Assembly: GCF_014534655.1 (NCBI RefSeq)
Contig: NZ_JACVVD010000001.1
Location: 868,001 to 932,000, forward strand
DNA length: 64,000 bases
Direction: 5' to 3'
DNA from: Paenibacillus sedimenti
GTDB taxonomy: Bacteria; Bacillota; Bacilli; Paenibacillales; NBRC-103111
Shown here: positions 62,556 through 64,000 of the stretch, in pieces
How the letters are laid out: each line of letters begins with the position of its first letter
How positions within the stretch are numbered: the first letter of the stretch is position 1
The notes under the pieces: generated by a model
What the model saw: the letters and a program-made list of their open reading frames with translations, nothing else
Told to the model about the DNA's origin: nothing
Database searches by the model: none
Translations under genes and position numbers: made by a program

Positions 62556-63293
62556 TTAGTCGTCTTCGAGGTCATACGAATCTTCAGGCACCAGCAGGGG
62601 ATCACCCTCGCCATTGTGCAAGTAATCACGGTATGCTTTGCTTCGTACAATCGTCACGTGATCGCCATACATGTCGGTTGCAACGAAGCTTTCAAATGAT
62701 TCGACGAAGCCTTCATGTTCGTCTGCTTCAATGTACATCTCATTGTAGTCTCCGACATTCGGATCTTCTGCAAATGCGGGACTGTTCGATGTTCCCCAGC
62801 TTTCAACAATTTGCCAGGCGTCTTCACCGTCGAACTCGGTTTCGTTATCATGCTCGTCCATGCTGGTTCGGCCAAATGGCGGGTGGAGAAACGATTCTTC
62901 TTTAGGTCTTCGTTCAGACTCATTTGGATCGGGAACATGCTCCAAACAATAAAGAGTGGTAGGAATGGCTTGCAGACGTTCAAAAGGTATCGGACTTTTG
63001 CAAAACACGCAAACACCATATTCACCCTTTTCCATAAAAGTCAACGCTTCATTGACTTGGCGAAGATGAAATTCAGCATGCTCATTTAAAGAAATGTCTT
63101 TTTCTCGCTCGTAAATTTCTGTAGCAATATCGCCAGGATGATTATCATACATCGAAAGTTCGCCGGTAGTGTCTACAAATGAGTTGGACAAGCCAAAATT
63201 ATCATTGGCGTCAACGCGCCGTTCGAGATCCAGCTTTTCCTCCAATAACTGCAGGTTTAATTCTCTTATTTGCTGCTCGGTCAGATGGTTCAT
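62556..63293 (-). CDS. YteA-type TraR/DksA zinc-finger protein
   Basis: A 245-residue protein. N-terminal coiled helix (LTEQQIRELNLQLLEEKLDLERRV), then YDNHPGDIATEIYEREKDISL and a DksA-like finger GEYGVCVFCKSPIPFERLQAIP with CLEH; the ligands read C-C-C-H, so one is histidine. The rest is very acidic. Matches the YteA family of sporulation proteins; B. subtilis has the DksA-like ylyA at this place. GGGAG precedes the ATG. DNA or RNA polymerase binding is possible but unproven. Confidence 0.82.
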   Translation of the reverse strand: MNHLTEQQIRELNLQLLEEKLDLERRVDANDNFGLSNSFVDTTGELSMYDNHPGDIATEIYEREKDISLNEHAEFHLRQVNEALTFMEKGEYGVCVFCKSPIPFERLQAIPTTLYCLEHVPDPNESERRPKEESFLHPPFGRTSMDEHDNETEFDGEDAWQIVESWGTSNSPAFAEDPNVGDYNEMYIEADEHEGFVESFESFVATDMYGDHVTIVRSKAYRDYLHNGEGDPLLVPEDSYDLEDD

Positions 63294-63404
63294 GGCGGCA
63301 CAGCTCCCTTCTTGCGGAATAATCCATACCGTTATAGTGCCGAGTGGAAGCTTTTTTTAGTGAGGTAATTCCTTGAATATAAGGATGACTTAGGAGGAAC
63401 TTAA

Positions 63405-63923
63405 GTGAAGTATTACTTATATGCTTTAATTGTATTTTTGCTCGATCAAGCAACGAAGTGGATGATTGTGAAACGTATTCCCATTGGCGAGGAACGTTCC
63501 GTTATCGGTGATTTTTTCGTCATTACATCACATCGCAACCGCGGAGCGGCGTTCGGCATTTTACAGAATCAAAGATGGTTTTTCATTATTATCACGCTTA
63601 TCGTGGTTGTTGGTATTATATGGTACATCCGCCGCACGATTCGTGAAGGTAAAGTATTGCTGTCTTTCGCGCTAAGCCTGCTTTTAGGCGGAGCGCTTGG
63701 CAATTTTTTGGATCGGGCACTGTTCGGGGAAGTTGTTGATTTCTTGCAATTTACGTTCGATTTCAGCTTGTTCGGTAAAGCGATTTATTATATTTATCCG
63801 ATTTTCAATTTAGCTGATTCGGCCATCGTTATCGGGGTTATCCTGATTTTCTTGGAGTCACTGCTTGTATGGAGAAAAGAGAAAAAAGGAGCTGCTCATG
63901 AACATAAACCAGACCTCTCCTGA
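63405..63923 (+). CDS. lspA: Lipoprotein signal peptidase LspA
   Basis: 172 residues from GTG at 63405 behind TAGGAGGA. Four membrane segments and the aspartyl protease motifs: SHRNRGAAFGIL, GGALGNFLDR and FNLADSAIV, the last two carrying the catalytic aspartates. Removes signal peptides from diacylglyceryl prolipoproteins such as the OppA, YlaJ and DUF4349 proteins here. Overlaps the next gene by 26 bp. Confidence 0.95.
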   Translation: MKYYLYALIVFLLDQATKWMIVKRIPIGEERSVIGDFFVITSHRNRGAAFGILQNQRWFFIIITLIVVVGIIWYIRRTIREGKVLLSFALSLLLGGALGNFLDRALFGEVVDFLQFTFDFSLFGKAIYYIYPIFNLADSAIVIGVILIFLESLLVWRKEKKGAAHEHKPDLS

Positions 63924-64000
63924 ATCAGCATCAAGCGAAGCTGTTGAATGGACGGTTGAACGGCAATACGCCGGTGAACGTATCGATAAATTCATCACAG
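63898..64000 (+). CDS. RluD-family pseudouridine synthase, 3' end outside window
   Basis: The frame starts at ATG 63898 behind AAAAAGGAG and runs off the window. Only 34 residues are visible; VERQYAGERIDKFIT is the typical entry into the S4 domain of RluD-type enzymes. The place after lspA is that of ylyB in B. subtilis. Confidence 0.75.
   Translation, partial: MNINQTSPESASSEAVEWTVERQYAGERIDKFIT

Overview
The window looks like a chromosomal segment of an endospore-forming Gram-positive bacterium, most likely Paenibacillus or a close relative. It carries sporulation genes (rsfA, spoVD, spoVE, spoIIGA, sigE, sigG), bacillithiol synthesis (bshC), meso-diaminopimelate-type peptidoglycan synthesis, GTG/TTG starts with strong AGGAGG ribosome sites, and a gene order like the B. 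subtilis yla-yll-dcw-ylm-lsp region. No rRNA, tRNA, CRISPR array or complete insertion sequence was found.

Layout. 1-7.9 kb: a MoxR / DUF58 / two von Willebrand protein group, interrupted by an inverted MFS transporter gene. 8-20.7 kb: typA, ylaH, small unknown genes, ylaJ, ylaK, two unknown secreted or lipoprotein genes, a MidA-like methyltransferase, ylaF, rsfA, panE and yllA. 21-26.8 kb: an oppABCDF peptide importer lying between yllA and bshC, which are neighbours in B. subtilis. 26.8-31.2 kb: bshC, an S-adenosylhomocysteinase-like gene and a DUF4349 lipoprotein. 31.3-51.8 kb: the division and cell wall cluster mraZ-rsmH-ftsL-pbpB-spoVD-murE-murF-mraY-murD-spoVE-murG-murB-murA, then a 0.5 kb gap, then divIB-ftsA-ftsZ. 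52-54.8 kb: spoIIGA-sigE and sigG. 55-59.1 kb: ylmC, pgeF, ylmE, sepF, ylmG, ylmH, divIVA. 59.2-64 kb: T-box, ileS, an inverted YteA-type zinc-finger gene, lspA and the start of an RluD-type gene.

The genes make lipid II, build the divisome (FtsL, PBP2B, DivIB, FtsA, FtsZ, SepF, DivIVA) and switch it to sporulation (SpoVD, SpoVE, SpoIIGA, SigE, SigG). The regulatory sites fit that programme: MraZ boxes before mraZ, a sigma-H promoter before ftsA and a weaker one before divIVA, a long-spacer Spo0A-type promoter before spoIIGA, and a sigma-F/G promoter before sigG.

The most unusual feature is a family of about 40-bp hairpin units placed directly before the Shine-Dalgarno of ftsL, divIB (three tandem units), sigE (three tandem units) and divIVA. 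Their stems change sequence on both arms so that pairing is kept. A second oddity is a 157-bp MITE-like palindrome between the T-box terminator and ileS.
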